From NCBI RefSeq assembly GCF_000368565.1, contig NZ_KB849539.1:171361-235360 (forward strand): a stretch of 64,000 bases of DNA. The letters run 5' to 3'. A program made the position numbers and the translations under genes. How positions within the stretch are numbered: position 1 is the stretch's first letter; every line of letters begins with the position of its first letter. Source of the stretch: Acinetobacter gerneri DSM 14967 = CIP 107464 = MTCC 9824. GTDB taxonomy: Bacteria > Pseudomonadota > Gammaproteobacteria > Pseudomonadales > Moraxellaceae. Under the pieces are notes generated by a model. It saw only the letters and a program-made list of their open reading frames with translations, had not been told where the DNA came from and searched no databases. This document shows, in pieces, positions 44,762 to 54,900 of this stretch.

Positions 44762-46018
44762 ATGACTTTATTAGCGCAAGCCCCATCACAAATTGATAGT
44801 TGGGAGCTATTATTATTTAAGACAGCACATCGGATTTCATTATCAGAAAGCCAATATGAGGTAATTAATAGTCGCTATAGTCAACTTCAAAAGATACTTG
44901 ATGTAGCCAATGAAGAAATATTGCAAGATGCCCATATCTTTGTTCAGGGTTCAATCGGCCTCAAGACAACAATTAAACCAGCATCTGAAGCAGAAGGTGA
45001 TATGGCAACAATAGATGCAGATGCTATTGTATTACTACCCTATGCGAGGAATGCTACTTCTGAAGAAGTGTTAGCAACTTTACAGAAACGTTTTATGATA
45101 GGAAGTCGTGTTAGTACGCCAATTCAACAATTACGAAGGGGTATTCGTATAATTTATGCGGATGAGAATCCGGGCTTTCATATTGATGTCACACCAGCGC
45201 GATGTGCTAAATATAATAACGAGTTTAGAGGATATGGTTATCTGGAAGTACCTGATAGACATATTGGTTGGAAATGTAGTAGTCCGCGTGAATATTCAAA
45301 ATGGTTAGAAGATATATCACAAAGAGAGATTAAAATAATTAAAAGTTTAAATGAACGCTCTATTATCATGGATAGTGCTAGTCAGGAACCAATACCGTTA
45401 TATGGTGATTATATAAATCATAATCCGTTGAGAGCTACGATTAAGTTATTGAAACGACATCGTGATGAATGGGCTATATCTACAGAAAATGAAGATGTTA
45501 GACCAATTTCTGCAATTATTACAACCTTAGCAGCACAAGCATATGAAAAGGTTGTTGAAGAATCGCTATTTCAAGCACTACGACCAATTGAAGCTATGAT
45601 AAAGATTGTTGATTATATGCCACGATTTGTTTCTAATAATGATGAGGGATATGCTGTCTTGAACCCAAAAGATGCAGGGGAAAATTTTGCTGAAAAATGG
45701 AATCGTCCTAATGGAGAAGGGATAAATTATATTCGAGCATTTCATAATTGGCATATACATGCATTAGAAAGTATGAAACTTGGTTTAAATGATTTAAAGA
45801 GCAGTAATGCTGTTGAAGATGCAATCATGGAGCGCTTTGGTCTTAATAGAGCCTTTACTAAAGAGTTGATTAATGAGACTCCAAGAAATTGGACTTTACC
45901 AGGTCGCAGTGCGAATACAACGCTTAATTCTTTGAGCTTAGCCACTTTTGCTGGTATTTCAACAAGTGCTGCTGTAGCTTCTCAAGAAATAATTAAACCG
46001 GTAGATCGTCTTGGCTGA
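44762..46018 (+). CDS. CD-NTase cyclic oligonucleotide synthase
   Basis: The 418-aa cGAS/DncV-like nucleotidyltransferase has the GS motif VQGSIGLKTT (Gly63-Ser64), catalytic aspartates Asp85 and Asp87 (IDADAIVLL), and Asp142 (FHIDVTPAR). It makes a cyclic di- or trinucleotide when phage is sensed, activating Cap5. The clade is not certain; Cap5 systems are often paired with clade G enzymes. The last residue is glycine (VDRLG), as needed for conjugation through its C-terminus by Cap2. The stop overlaps cap2 by 8 bp. Confidence 0.92.
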   Translation: MTLLAQAPSQIDSWELLLFKTAHRISLSESQYEVINSRYSQLQKILDVANEEILQDAHIFVQGSIGLKTTIKPASEAEGDMATIDADAIVLLPYARNATSEEVLATLQKRFMIGSRVSTPIQQLRRGIRIIYADENPGFHIDVTPARCAKYNNEFRGYGYLEVPDRHIGWKCSSPREYSKWLEDISQREIKIIKSLNERSIIMDSASQEPIPLYGDYINHNPLRATIKLLKRHRDEWAISTENEDVRPISAIITTLAAQAYEKVVEESLFQALRPIEAMIKIVDYMPRFVSNNDEGYAVLNPKDAGENFAEKWNRPNGEGINYIRAFHNWHIHALESMKLGLNDLKSSNAVEDAIMERFGLNRAFTKELINETPRNWTLPGRSANTTLNSLSLATFAGISTSAAVASQEIIKPVDRLG

Positions 46019-47798
46019 TATTAATAATTTTATTACACCAGAAATCTCAAAAGGAATTGAGTTTCTGTACCAATATTTAGGTGAGGATGGAAAGAGTTTA
46101 TTAAGAGAAGTGCCATCTAAGAATGGTGAAATAATCTGTTTTGAGTTTCCATTACCCGAAGATTACTTAGGTATAGAGCGTACTTTATGTCTAGGATTTG
46201 ATAAAGGTTTTCCAAATACGGGACTGAAATTACAAATTCAACCATCAGCATGGCTTGAATGGCCTCACGTAATGCAAAAATCATTATGTTTATATGGGTT
46301 TGGAAACCAACCTGCTGGGAATTCTCCTGAATTTGTTATACGTGATACTTTTAGAAGATTATCCAAGTTGATAAATCTAGTGCTTCCTGATTCAGACCAA
46401 GACATAAGAAAAAATGAGTTTTTCAGAGAGATTACACCATATTGGAGAATGCAATTAGCAAGGAATAGACAACAATTAATTTTATTACAACAACCCACAA
46501 ATACATGTGAGTTATTTGTACTTACTGATCAACGACAAAACTTCAAGAATAATAAGATTATTTGGGTAGCAGAAGATGTCTTGACTCTAGAAAATCATTT
46601 ATTTAGGCTTTTTAATAGAATACCAAAAATTTCTGAACCAGCAAATGCAGGTTTTTTTATTCGTCTAAAAACATGTCCTGATGTGAAAGTTCCATCTCAA
46701 GATAATATTATTTCTTGGTTATCTGGACATATTTCAAAAGAAGATAAATTATTGTTGTCTGAGTGGAAGTTAAAAAGTTCACGCTATCCAATTAGATGGT
46801 TATTATTAGAGGTGCCTAATACTAATCCACCGATTATTCAATCTATTATTCTTAGACATAAAGGAGTCAAAGATGGCAGTTACCAGATATATGGTAAACG
46901 CGCAGCACGTAGATGGGAGATTCCAAAAACTCTTTCACCCTTAACATCATTGGAATATTGTCCAGTTCACCTAATTTCAAGATCTACTATTCATTCACGA
47001 GATACTATATTAATTAATGAAGATTTAGGTAATAAAAAAGTTGCAATTATTGGGATCGGTTCATTAGGCAGTTCTGTTGCCGTGCAATTGGCTCGTGCAG
47101 GAGTTAGTAATCTTATGCTCATTGATCCAGATAAATTTGAAAGTGCAAATATAGGTAGACATGTTTTAGGTATGGATGATCTTGGACACTATAAGACTGA
47201 TGCCTTAAAAGAGCGTATTCAAAAGGACATACCATTTTCAGATATTAAATCTATACCAGGGTTTATCCAATATGAATTAATAGATCAGATCTCTTTATTA
47301 GATGATGTAGATGCTGTGGTTATTACATCCGCAAATTGGTTATCGGAGGAATTACTTTGGTTTTTTCGTGGATTGTGCAGGAAAAAATGGATATTTATTC
47401 AGGGGTGGACAGAGCCTCATGCAATTATAGGTCATATTTTGGTTTCCCCATTAAACAGTGATATCGATGGACGCTATATGTTTGACCACAATGGAAATTT
47501 TAAATATAGCTTTACTAGTTGGTCTGATAAGGGCTTGATTCCTCTTCATGGATGTGGTGATGGCTTTATTCCAGGAGGATTGATTGGAATTAGTTCAATA
47601 GCAAATTTGATAGCACAAACTACAATTGATACGCTGACTGGGAAAATTAACAAAGAAACATGGATCAGTAGTATCGGTGATATTGAAAAAATAATAGATA
47701 CCAATGGGATATATAATGGTCCAAATATTCCTTCTGGTTGTAAACAGATGGTGATTTCAAGAGATTGGCCATTAATGGAAGATTTTAATGAATCATGA
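46011..47798 (+). CDS. cap2: Cap2 E1-E2 ubiquitin-transfer-like protein
   Basis: The 595-aa protein has an N-terminal E2-like domain with WPHVMQKSLCLYG (candidate catalytic Cys93). A C-terminal E1/ThiF-like adenylation domain starts at KVAIIGIGSLGSSVAV (about residue 343). IDPDKFESANIGRH follows, with candidate E1 cysteine Cys515 in GCGDGFIPGG. In type II CBASS, Cap2 attaches the C-terminus of the CD-NTase to target proteins and so raises its activity. The start is a TTG within the end of the CD-NTase gene; the end overlaps cap3 by 11 bp. Confidence 0.92.
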   Translation: MADINNFITPEISKGIEFLYQYLGEDGKSLLREVPSKNGEIICFEFPLPEDYLGIERTLCLGFDKGFPNTGLKLQIQPSAWLEWPHVMQKSLCLYGFGNQPAGNSPEFVIRDTFRRLSKLINLVLPDSDQDIRKNEFFREITPYWRMQLARNRQQLILLQQPTNTCELFVLTDQRQNFKNNKIIWVAEDVLTLENHLFRLFNRIPKISEPANAGFFIRLKTCPDVKVPSQDNIISWLSGHISKEDKLLLSEWKLKSSRYPIRWLLLEVPNTNPPIIQSIILRHKGVKDGSYQIYGKRAARRWEIPKTLSPLTSLEYCPVHLISRSTIHSRDTILINEDLGNKKVAIIGIGSLGSSVAVQLARAGVSNLMLIDPDKFESANIGRHVLGMDDLGHYKTDALKERIQKDIPFSDIKSIPGFIQYELIDQISLLDDVDAVVITSANWLSEELLWFFRGLCRKKWIFIQGWTEPHAIIGHILVSPLNSDIDGRYMFDHNGNFKYSFTSWSDKGLIPLHGCGDGFIPGGLIGISSIANLIAQTTIDTLTGKINKETWISSIGDIEKIIDTNGIYNGPNIPSGCKQMVISRDWPLMEDFNES

Positions 47799-48288
47799 AT
47801 TAGCTTGGGTATGGAAATGGGACAAGCTAGAAGTAGAATTGAATGTATCATCCACTGTCGCAGACTTTTTTAATGAATATAGGCAAAAAAAAGGTGAGCA
47901 TGAGCGAGGAGGGCAGTTATTTGTTGATGTGAATTCTGAGGATGGTTTATGGCTTTCTGAAGCGACTTCGCCCCATAAAGATGATTTTGCAGGACCAACT
48001 TGGCTTCACTTAGATCCTAAGAGATGTAAAAAAGAAATATTAACAGCAAACCAACAAGGTTTAATATTAGTTGGATATTGGCACACACATCCAGAATCTA
48101 TTCCAAGTTTATCTCCACAGGATATTAGTAGCTTTCGTAAATTTTCTTTAAAAAATGTTGAATATTTATCATGTCCATTAGCTGTTATTGTAGGTAATGG
48201 GCAAAATGCTGATTCAATTCGTGCATGGTCTTTACAAAGCAATGATTTCATTTTAGGTTCAATAATAAAAAATAATTTTAATAAATGA
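47788..48288 (+). CDS. cap3: Cap3 JAMM/JAB isopeptidase
   Basis: The 166-aa metallopeptidase has the JAMM motif HTHPESIPSLSPQD with His99, His101 and Asp112, plus the upstream Glu39 in GEHERGG. In type II CBASS this deconjugating enzyme removes the CD-NTase from its targets and sets the system back. The start codon overlaps cap2. It is the last gene of the operon; a 143-bp gap without recognised features separates it from the integrase gene. Confidence 0.93.
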   Translation: MNHELAWVWKWDKLEVELNVSSTVADFFNEYRQKKGEHERGGQLFVDVNSEDGLWLSEATSPHKDDFAGPTWLHLDPKRCKKEILTANQQGLILVGYWHTHPESIPSLSPQDISSFRKFSLKNVEYLSCPLAVIVGNGQNADSIRAWSLQSNDFILGSIIKNNFNK

Positions 48289-48431
48289 GCTAATTATGGA
48301 TATTCCAATAAACTCAACCCCACATCTACATGATGTGTGCTGAAATAGCAGAAGACTACTATTTGGATATTCAGATAGTTAACTATAAAAACTACTGCGA
48401 TTTTTTTAGGTTTTAGGGTATAGAGAATTCT

Positions 48432-49709
48432 TTATTGTGTGAAGGGCAGGCAAAATACAGCCCAATCAGCCATTAAAGATTTACGTTTTTCAAGATAGGC
48501 TCCACGTAAATAGGCGGCTTCGACTTCATCTGGGAGTTTATGGGCAAGGACATGTTCACAAACTTCTCGAGGATAATCGGTCATATCAGCAGACCAGTCA
48601 CGAAATGTCGATCTAAAACCATGCGTTGTAATCACTCGGTTTTGTTTGGGGTCAATATAGCCAATGCCATTTTCTTTAACTTTTTGTTCATGCATACGCT
48701 TAATCAAAGCAGTTAAGGACATGTCTGAAAGCATGTTGCCAGTGCGAGGTGCAGGGAAAATATAACTTTGAGGTTCAATATCAGTTTGAATTGATTTTAA
48801 TAATTCAATTGCTGGTTCTGAAAGTGGAACACGATGCTCTTTTTCAGCTTTCATGCGCTCTTTAGGAATAGTCCAGACTTTATTTTCAAAATCAATTTCT
48901 TGCCAAATTGCCCCAAAGATTTCACCAGAACGACAAGCCGTTAAAATTGCAAATTCCAGTGCCTTTGGAGAAATACCATCTTTTTGACGAAGGTGCTGAA
49001 TGAATGTAGAGACTTGATCATAAGGTAAAGAAGGGTGAGGGCGTGATTCCTGCTTTAAGTTACCTAATATAGGTTCAAGATTACCTTTCCATTCAGCAGG
49101 GTTGTCACCTTCAAAATACTCCATAGCCTTTGCATAATCAAAAATAGTCTCAATACGACCACGAATACGTTTAGCTGTTTCGTTCTTCTCAATCCAGATA
49201 GGTCTAAGAACTTCAGCAATATCAACTTTAGTAATTGTGCCAATATTAATATCACCAAGAGTAGGATAGATATAAGTTTCTAATGTGGTAGACCATTGAG
49301 CAATATGCTTCTGATTCTTTAATTCACGAGATTTATTGGCAATCACAATCTGAGCACATTCACGAAAAGAACGATTACGAAGTTTTTGAGTACGTAAAGC
49401 TTGAAGTTGATCTTGTTTTTGTTGGATAGGATCATTCCCATTTCGGATTTGGGCTTTCATTTCATGAGCTTTAGCCCTTGCTTCTGCTAGTGACACTTCT
49501 GGGTAAGAGCCCAATCCAATATCACGGCGATGAAGTTGCTGTTTGCCATTTTCATCAAAGCGCTGACCTACAACAACACGTAGAACCCAAGCACGAGAGT
49601 CATTCACGATACGCAGGTGCAAACCATTGACACCGCCTACAGCATGCCTGCCATTTCCTTTGATTTTTGCTACACTGAGCGCAGAGAGTTCTTTGGCTTT
49701 CTTCGGCAT
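48432..49709 (-). CDS. P4-type tyrosine integrase
   Basis: The 425-aa protein has an N-terminal DUF4102-like arm-binding domain (LSALSVAKIKGNGRHAVGGVNGLHLRI), a core-binding domain, and a C-terminal catalytic domain. Visible catalytic residues are Arg in TACRSGEIFG, His and Arg in THGFRSTFRDW, and a Tyr in AAYLRGAYLEKR. P4-family integrases insert islands at tRNA or similar genes. The ATG at 49709 (MPKKAKELSAL) is the family-like start; the frame is open to 49742. It probably moved the CBASS island. Confidence 0.92.
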   Translation of the reverse strand: MPKKAKELSALSVAKIKGNGRHAVGGVNGLHLRIVNDSRAWVLRVVVGQRFDENGKQQLHRRDIGLGSYPEVSLAEARAKAHEMKAQIRNGNDPIQQKQDQLQALRTQKLRNRSFRECAQIVIANKSRELKNQKHIAQWSTTLETYIYPTLGDINIGTITKVDIAEVLRPIWIEKNETAKRIRGRIETIFDYAKAMEYFEGDNPAEWKGNLEPILGNLKQESRPHPSLPYDQVSTFIQHLRQKDGISPKALEFAILTACRSGEIFGAIWQEIDFENKVWTIPKERMKAEKEHRVPLSEPAIELLKSIQTDIEPQSYIFPAPRTGNMLSDMSLTALIKRMHEQKVKENGIGYIDPKQNRVITTHGFRSTFRDWSADMTDYPREVCEHVLAHKLPDEVEAAYLRGAYLEKRKSLMADWAVFCLPFTQ

Positions 49710-49863
49710 AGGCTTGTTCTTGTCCCACATAAAAACCCACATAGAATATTAGAAATGATTGGGTTTTGCAAGACGTGGTTGGATTGACATTTACATAAGT
49801 TATTGAAAAATATATTTATGCTGGATTGGGTTGGACGGCATAATACTGGTGTTATACGGACAC

Positions 49864-49874
49864 CGCTTCCGCCA
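49864..49874 (+). other. Possible attachment site (tRNA 3'-end-like)
   Basis: CGCTTCCGCCA, followed within ten bases by a strong terminator, resembles the acceptor end plus CCA of a serine tRNA. The preceding sequence does not form a convincing T-arm, so this is at most a tRNA fragment left as an att repeat by the adjacent integrase. Weak evidence. Confidence 0.25.
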
Positions 49875-49882
49875 AATATCTT

Positions 49883-49914
49883 AAAAAGCCCTGAATTTTT
49901 TCAGGGCTTTTTTT
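49883..49914 (+). terminator. Intrinsic terminator
   Basis: AAAAAGCCCTGAA (49883-49895) pairs with TTCAGGGCTTTTT (49900-49912) and is followed by T's. It stands at the right edge of the integrase region. From 49915 to 50157 the DNA is AT-rich, with no gene; it presumably contains the promoter of the secretion pair. Confidence 0.85.
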
Positions 49915-50157
49915 GTTTCTGGGATTGATTTTTTTGAAGATATCTTTCAAATTTAATATTTATTGGGTTTATGAAATATAATTCGATTATGAATAAAGCT
50001 TAAAAATATAAAAATGTTTTGAAGAGTTTTTAATGAATAAATTTATTGATTTCTTTAATTGTGCGTTTTAAGACAAATAAATAGTCTTAAATTGATATTT
50101 ACAAAACTTAACGTTTTGGTAATAATTTAATGTGAGATATATCACATTTTACATAAA

Positions 50158-51912
50158 ATGAATTCAAAAAAATCAAATAAAAGTCACATATTTATATTCA
50201 TGAGCTTATTGGGAACGACTGTATATGCGGCTGATCCCCAAAATCCAGAATTGGAACGTGCGATTCAAGCTGATCAAAGTATTCGACAGCAACAACGAGA
50301 TTTGTCTTTAGAACAAAAGTTTCAACCTGAGGCGAATGTTAATCTGGGATTGGAAAATAAGCTCCAAAAGCCATCCCAACTGCAATATTTAAATTCCAAT
50401 AGTGAAACACCTTGTTTTGAAATTAAAAATATTGAACTGCAAGGGGAAGAAGCCAAACATTTTCAATTTGCCTTAAAAGCGATTACGCGTGGGGAACACA
50501 ACATCGTAGGGCGTTGTCTTGGGGTACAGGGTTTAAACCAAGCACTGGATCTGGTGCAAAATAAAATTATTAGTCGTGGTTATGTCACGACACGGGTACT
50601 TTTAGCACCGCAAAATATTGCATCAGGCAAAGTAATTTTAACTGTCATTCCTGGGCGCGTAGATCAAATTAAATTCGCAGAGGGTACGTCTAAACGTGCA
50701 CATCAATTCAATGCATTGCCTGTATCCAAAGGTGATTTACTGAATATTCGAGACATCGAACAAGGCTTAGAAAATTTTAAACGTGTTCCAACGGTAGAAG
50801 CCGATTTTAAAATTGAACCTTCAGCTACAAATACCACACCAGGCTATAGTGATCTCGTATTGGCTTGGCAGCAATCCAAACCTTACCGCTTACATTTAGG
50901 GATTGATGATTCAGGTTCTGATTCCACAGGTAAATATCAAGGCACTGCGACCTTATCTTTAGATCATCTTTTGACGTTAAATGATTTATTTTATGCCAGT
51001 TATAACCATGACTTAGGTGGTGGGGACTCAGGTAAACGTGGTACAGATGGTTACTATATTAGCTATAGTATTCCGTTTGGTTATTGGCTATTCAATACGA
51101 ATTTTAGCCGCTCTAATTATAACCAAAATGTCGCAGGAGCAAATCAAAGCTATAACTATAGTGGTGAAAGCAAACTGATTAATGCTGATTTATCCCGTGT
51201 GATTTATCGCGATTCACATCGAAAAACCTCTGCCTCATTTGGGGGGTGGTATAGAGAGTCACGTAACTTTATTGAAGATGTTGAAGTTGAAGTACAACGC
51301 CGAAAAACAGGCGGTTGGAAAGCCAGTTTAGATCATACTGAATATTTAGCTCATGCAACTTTAAGTAGCAATATTACTTATAAACGCGGTACTGGTGCAT
51401 TTGATGCAATGCGAGCACCAGAGGAACAGTATGGTGAAGCCTACACCCATGTCGGGATTTTACAAGCCAATGCCAGTCTACAAGTGCCTTTTAAAGTTGG
51501 ACAGCAAAACCTGCAATACCTTGCTGAATGGCGCATGCAGTCGACCAATAAAGCATTAACCCCACAAGACCGTTTTTCAATTGGCAACCGTTATACCGTG
51601 CGCGGTTTTGATGGTGAGCAAACCTTGATGGGAGATCAAGGTTTCTTAGTACGCAATGAGTTCAGTGGATCAATTCCTAAGTTCCCGATGCAATGGTATG
51701 CCGGTATCGATTATGGAGAAGTGGGAGGACGTAGCACACGTGAGCCGAATCCTTTACTTGGAACAAGCTTACTCGGTTCAGTTGTTGGACTACGTGGACA
51801 AGTTCTGAAATCTGTCAGTTATGACCTATTTGTTGGTGCGCCACTGAAAAAACCGAAGGGCTTTGAAACAGATGATGTGACTACGGGTTTTAGTCTGAAC
51901 TGGATGTATTAG
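50158..51912 (+). CDS. TpsB/CdiB-type two-partner secretion transporter
   Basis: The 584-aa outer-membrane protein has a signal peptide (cleavage after VYA, about residue 22), a helix-rich stretch, then a POTRA_2 domain. That domain contains CFEIKNIELQGE and NKIISRGYVTTRVLL, with the cysteine pair typical of CdiB/FhaC. A second POTRA and a C-terminal 16-strand barrel (residues about 235-584) follow. The family motif VRGFDGEQTLMGDQG (about 481-495) marks the barrel's inward loop. It would export the haemagglutinin-like protein encoded next. The gene is intact. Confidence 0.93.
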   Translation: MNSKKSNKSHIFIFMSLLGTTVYAADPQNPELERAIQADQSIRQQQRDLSLEQKFQPEANVNLGLENKLQKPSQLQYLNSNSETPCFEIKNIELQGEEAKHFQFALKAITRGEHNIVGRCLGVQGLNQALDLVQNKIISRGYVTTRVLLAPQNIASGKVILTVIPGRVDQIKFAEGTSKRAHQFNALPVSKGDLLNIRDIEQGLENFKRVPTVEADFKIEPSATNTTPGYSDLVLAWQQSKPYRLHLGIDDSGSDSTGKYQGTATLSLDHLLTLNDLFYASYNHDLGGGDSGKRGTDGYYISYSIPFGYWLFNTNFSRSNYNQNVAGANQSYNYSGESKLINADLSRVIYRDSHRKTSASFGGWYRESRNFIEDVEVEVQRRKTGGWKASLDHTEYLAHATLSSNITYKRGTGAFDAMRAPEEQYGEAYTHVGILQANASLQVPFKVGQQNLQYLAEWRMQSTNKALTPQDRFSIGNRYTVRGFDGEQTLMGDQGFLVRNEFSGSIPKFPMQWYAGIDYGEVGGRSTREPNPLLGTSLLGSVVGLRGQVLKSVSYDLFVGAPLKKPKGFETDDVTTGFSLNWMY

Positions 51913-51968
51913 TTTTAATTTTTAATATCAAGCTTTTAAAAAAATATAAAGAATTTAGGTGAATTGTT

Positions 51969-54900
51969 ATGAATAAAAATCGTTATCGCGTTATTTTTAG
52001 TCAGGCTCGTGGGGTATTTATTGCGGTTGCGGAAATTGTAAAAAGCCGAACAAAAACAGTAGGGCAAAGCAGCGCAACAGAGATATATGATGATGCATCA
52101 CAAATCACACTAAATTCTTATAAAAAATTAAATCCGCTCAATTTTGCGGTCATTGCTGTACTCGGTGCAGTGGTTTATAGCCTGCCATTAAATAGTATCG
52201 CCAATACACAAATTATTGCAGATAAATCTGCGCCGAATTCACAACAAGCGACGATTTTAAATAGTAGTAATGGGTTAACCCAAGTCAATATTCAAACACC
52301 AAGTGCGGGTGGTGTATCACGTAACACCTATACTCAATTTGATGTAGGTCAAGAAGGTGCAATTTTAAACAACTCACGCAACAATACCCAAACTCAGCTC
52401 GGTGGTTGGGTGCAAGGTAACCCTTGGTTGGCCAATGGTGAAGCGAAAGTCATTCTAAATGAAGTGAATAGCAGTAATCCGAGTCAATTAAAAGGCTACT
52501 TAGAGGTTGCTGGAAAATCTGCTCAGGTGGTGATAGCCAACCCATCAGGCTTGGTGTGTGATGGCTGTGGTGTGATCAACGCGGATCGTTTTACCTTAAC
52601 TTCTGGTCAGGCTGTGATGAATCAAGGCTATCTTGAGTCATTTCGTGTACGTGATGGTCAGGTGACCATTGAAGGTAAAGGTTTGGATGGTAGCTTGACG
52701 CCTTATACCGATATTTATACCCGAGCTTTAAATGTCAATGCTGGATTGTATGCAAATAATTTGAATGTGGCTTTGGGACAAAATGATATCAATGTTAAAG
52801 ACCAAGCTACGCCTCAGATCAATACGGCAACAGCAAATCTCAGTACTAATCCAAACAAACCGAATTTTGCCTTGGATGTTGGGCAACTCGGCGGGATGTA
52901 TGCAGGCAAGATTTTCCTTGTTGGAAATGAAAATGGTTTAGGGGTGCGAAATGCTGGGTCGATTAATGCAACGACTGATCAACTGACGCTAATGACCAAT
53001 GGTGATTTGGTTAACGCTGGCAATATGATTGCCAATAAAGACCAAGTTCAGCTTCAGGCCCAAAATATCCAAAACTCAGGCAATATCAGTAGTGCGACAT
53101 CACAAGTCACCATTCAAAGCCAAAACTTAGATAACTCAGGCTTGATCAGCAGTGCAGATGAATTACATCTTCAAAACCAAAATGCATTAACAAATACAGG
53201 TAAGTTGAATGCAGCTCGAATTGTTTTAGATTCGGATAGTTTAAAAAATAGTGGCTCAATTGAGCAAACAGGTTTAGAAGCACTGGATTTAAAAGCAGGG
53301 CAAATGAGTAATGCTGGCGGTAAAATCGGTGTGCCAAAAATACCTGAAGGAGGCAGCACTGGAGAACCTAGCGGTGGTGAAGGTACTACGGAACCGACTG
53401 TACCTACAGATCCTTCTAAAGATGGCGGAAGCCTAGAAGCTGCGACACCGACAGAGACCACACCTAAGACCTATGATGCAGGTTATATTCATGTCAAAAA
53501 TACCTTTAATAACGACCAAGGTGCGATTGTTGCTAATGGTGGTGTCGATTTAGAAAGTAACAATGGCTTAAATAATCAGGGCGGTCAGCTCAATTTAGGC
53601 ACGGTCAATGTTAAAGGGGATAGTTTTAATAATGATCAGGGTAAGTTGACGGTTAAACAAGCCGACATACAAACCTCTGGCTTTAGTAACCAACAAGGTG
53701 AGTTAGCATCTAATCAAAAGTTGAATATCCAAAGCCAAACTGCTAATAACCAACAAGGTAAAATCCAATCTGTTGATCAACTGGATCTAAATATAGCCAA
53801 TGAACTGAATAATACAGAAGGACAAATTGCCAGCAATGCTACGGTAAATGTCAATGCGGATAATATCAATAACCAGTCTGGTGTGATTTACTCAGAACAA
53901 CAAGCTGTCAATGTTCAAGCAAAACAAGCGATTGATAATACATCGGGTTTGATACAAGCAAAAACCGATTTAAATTTGAGTAGTCAAAGTTTAAATAACA
54001 CTTCGGGTCAAATTCTTGCAGATCAAATTGTTCAGCAACATGGTTTAGTGAACAATACTCAAGGGACGATTGCAGCCAATAAAAACTTAAAAAGTACAGT
54101 TGGACAGTTTGATAATATTCAAGGTCAAGTTCAGGCTCAAAATCTTCAATTACAACATCAACAATTAAATAATACGGGTAGTATTTACGCGGATCAAAAC
54201 CTAAGTTTAACTGGGCAAGACCTTAAAAATGCAGGTTCTTTGGCCGCAGGCCAAAATATTCAAATCACCAGTTCAAGTTTAAATCAAACGGCTGATGGAT
54301 TGATTGCAGCAGGATTAGATCGAGAGGGCAAGCTGACAGATAAAGGTGATTTAAGTATTCAAGCGGATCAGGCCGAATTACATGGACAGAGCTTCGCTGG
54401 AAATCAACTTAACGTACAAGCAAAAAATGATATCGATGCGAGTCAAGGGCAGCTACAAGCCAAAAATATTGTTTTAGAAAGTCAAACAGGCAATATTTCG
54501 ACACAAGCTGCAACAGTGGTTGCACAAGATCAATTAAAACTCACTAGCCAGAATGTGATCAATAATCATCAAGGGCAATTGAGTGCAAAAGATCTATTAC
54601 TTAACGCTAAACAACTCGACAATAGCCAAGGTAAAATCCATCAAGTTGGAAGTAATGATCTGAACTTAAATTTTACCAATGGTTTAAATAACCAATCAGG
54701 TGAAATCCAGTCTAATGCTTCATCGATCAACTTAACCACATCAAATTTAAATAATGAATCAGGCAAATTGATTCACGCGGGTGATCGAAACTTCAAAATA
54801 TCAGCGACTGATATACAAGGTACGGATGGTCAAATCCTAAGTAATGGCACATTGGCAATTGATGCTGGTCAACTTGTATTGGATGGAGCAACCACATCGG

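Noticed and set aside
49810..49874. Complete tRNA gene ending at CGCTTCCGCCA
   Set aside because: No cloverleaf can be formed: the preceding sequence lacks a GTTCGA-type T-arm and a matching 5' acceptor strand.
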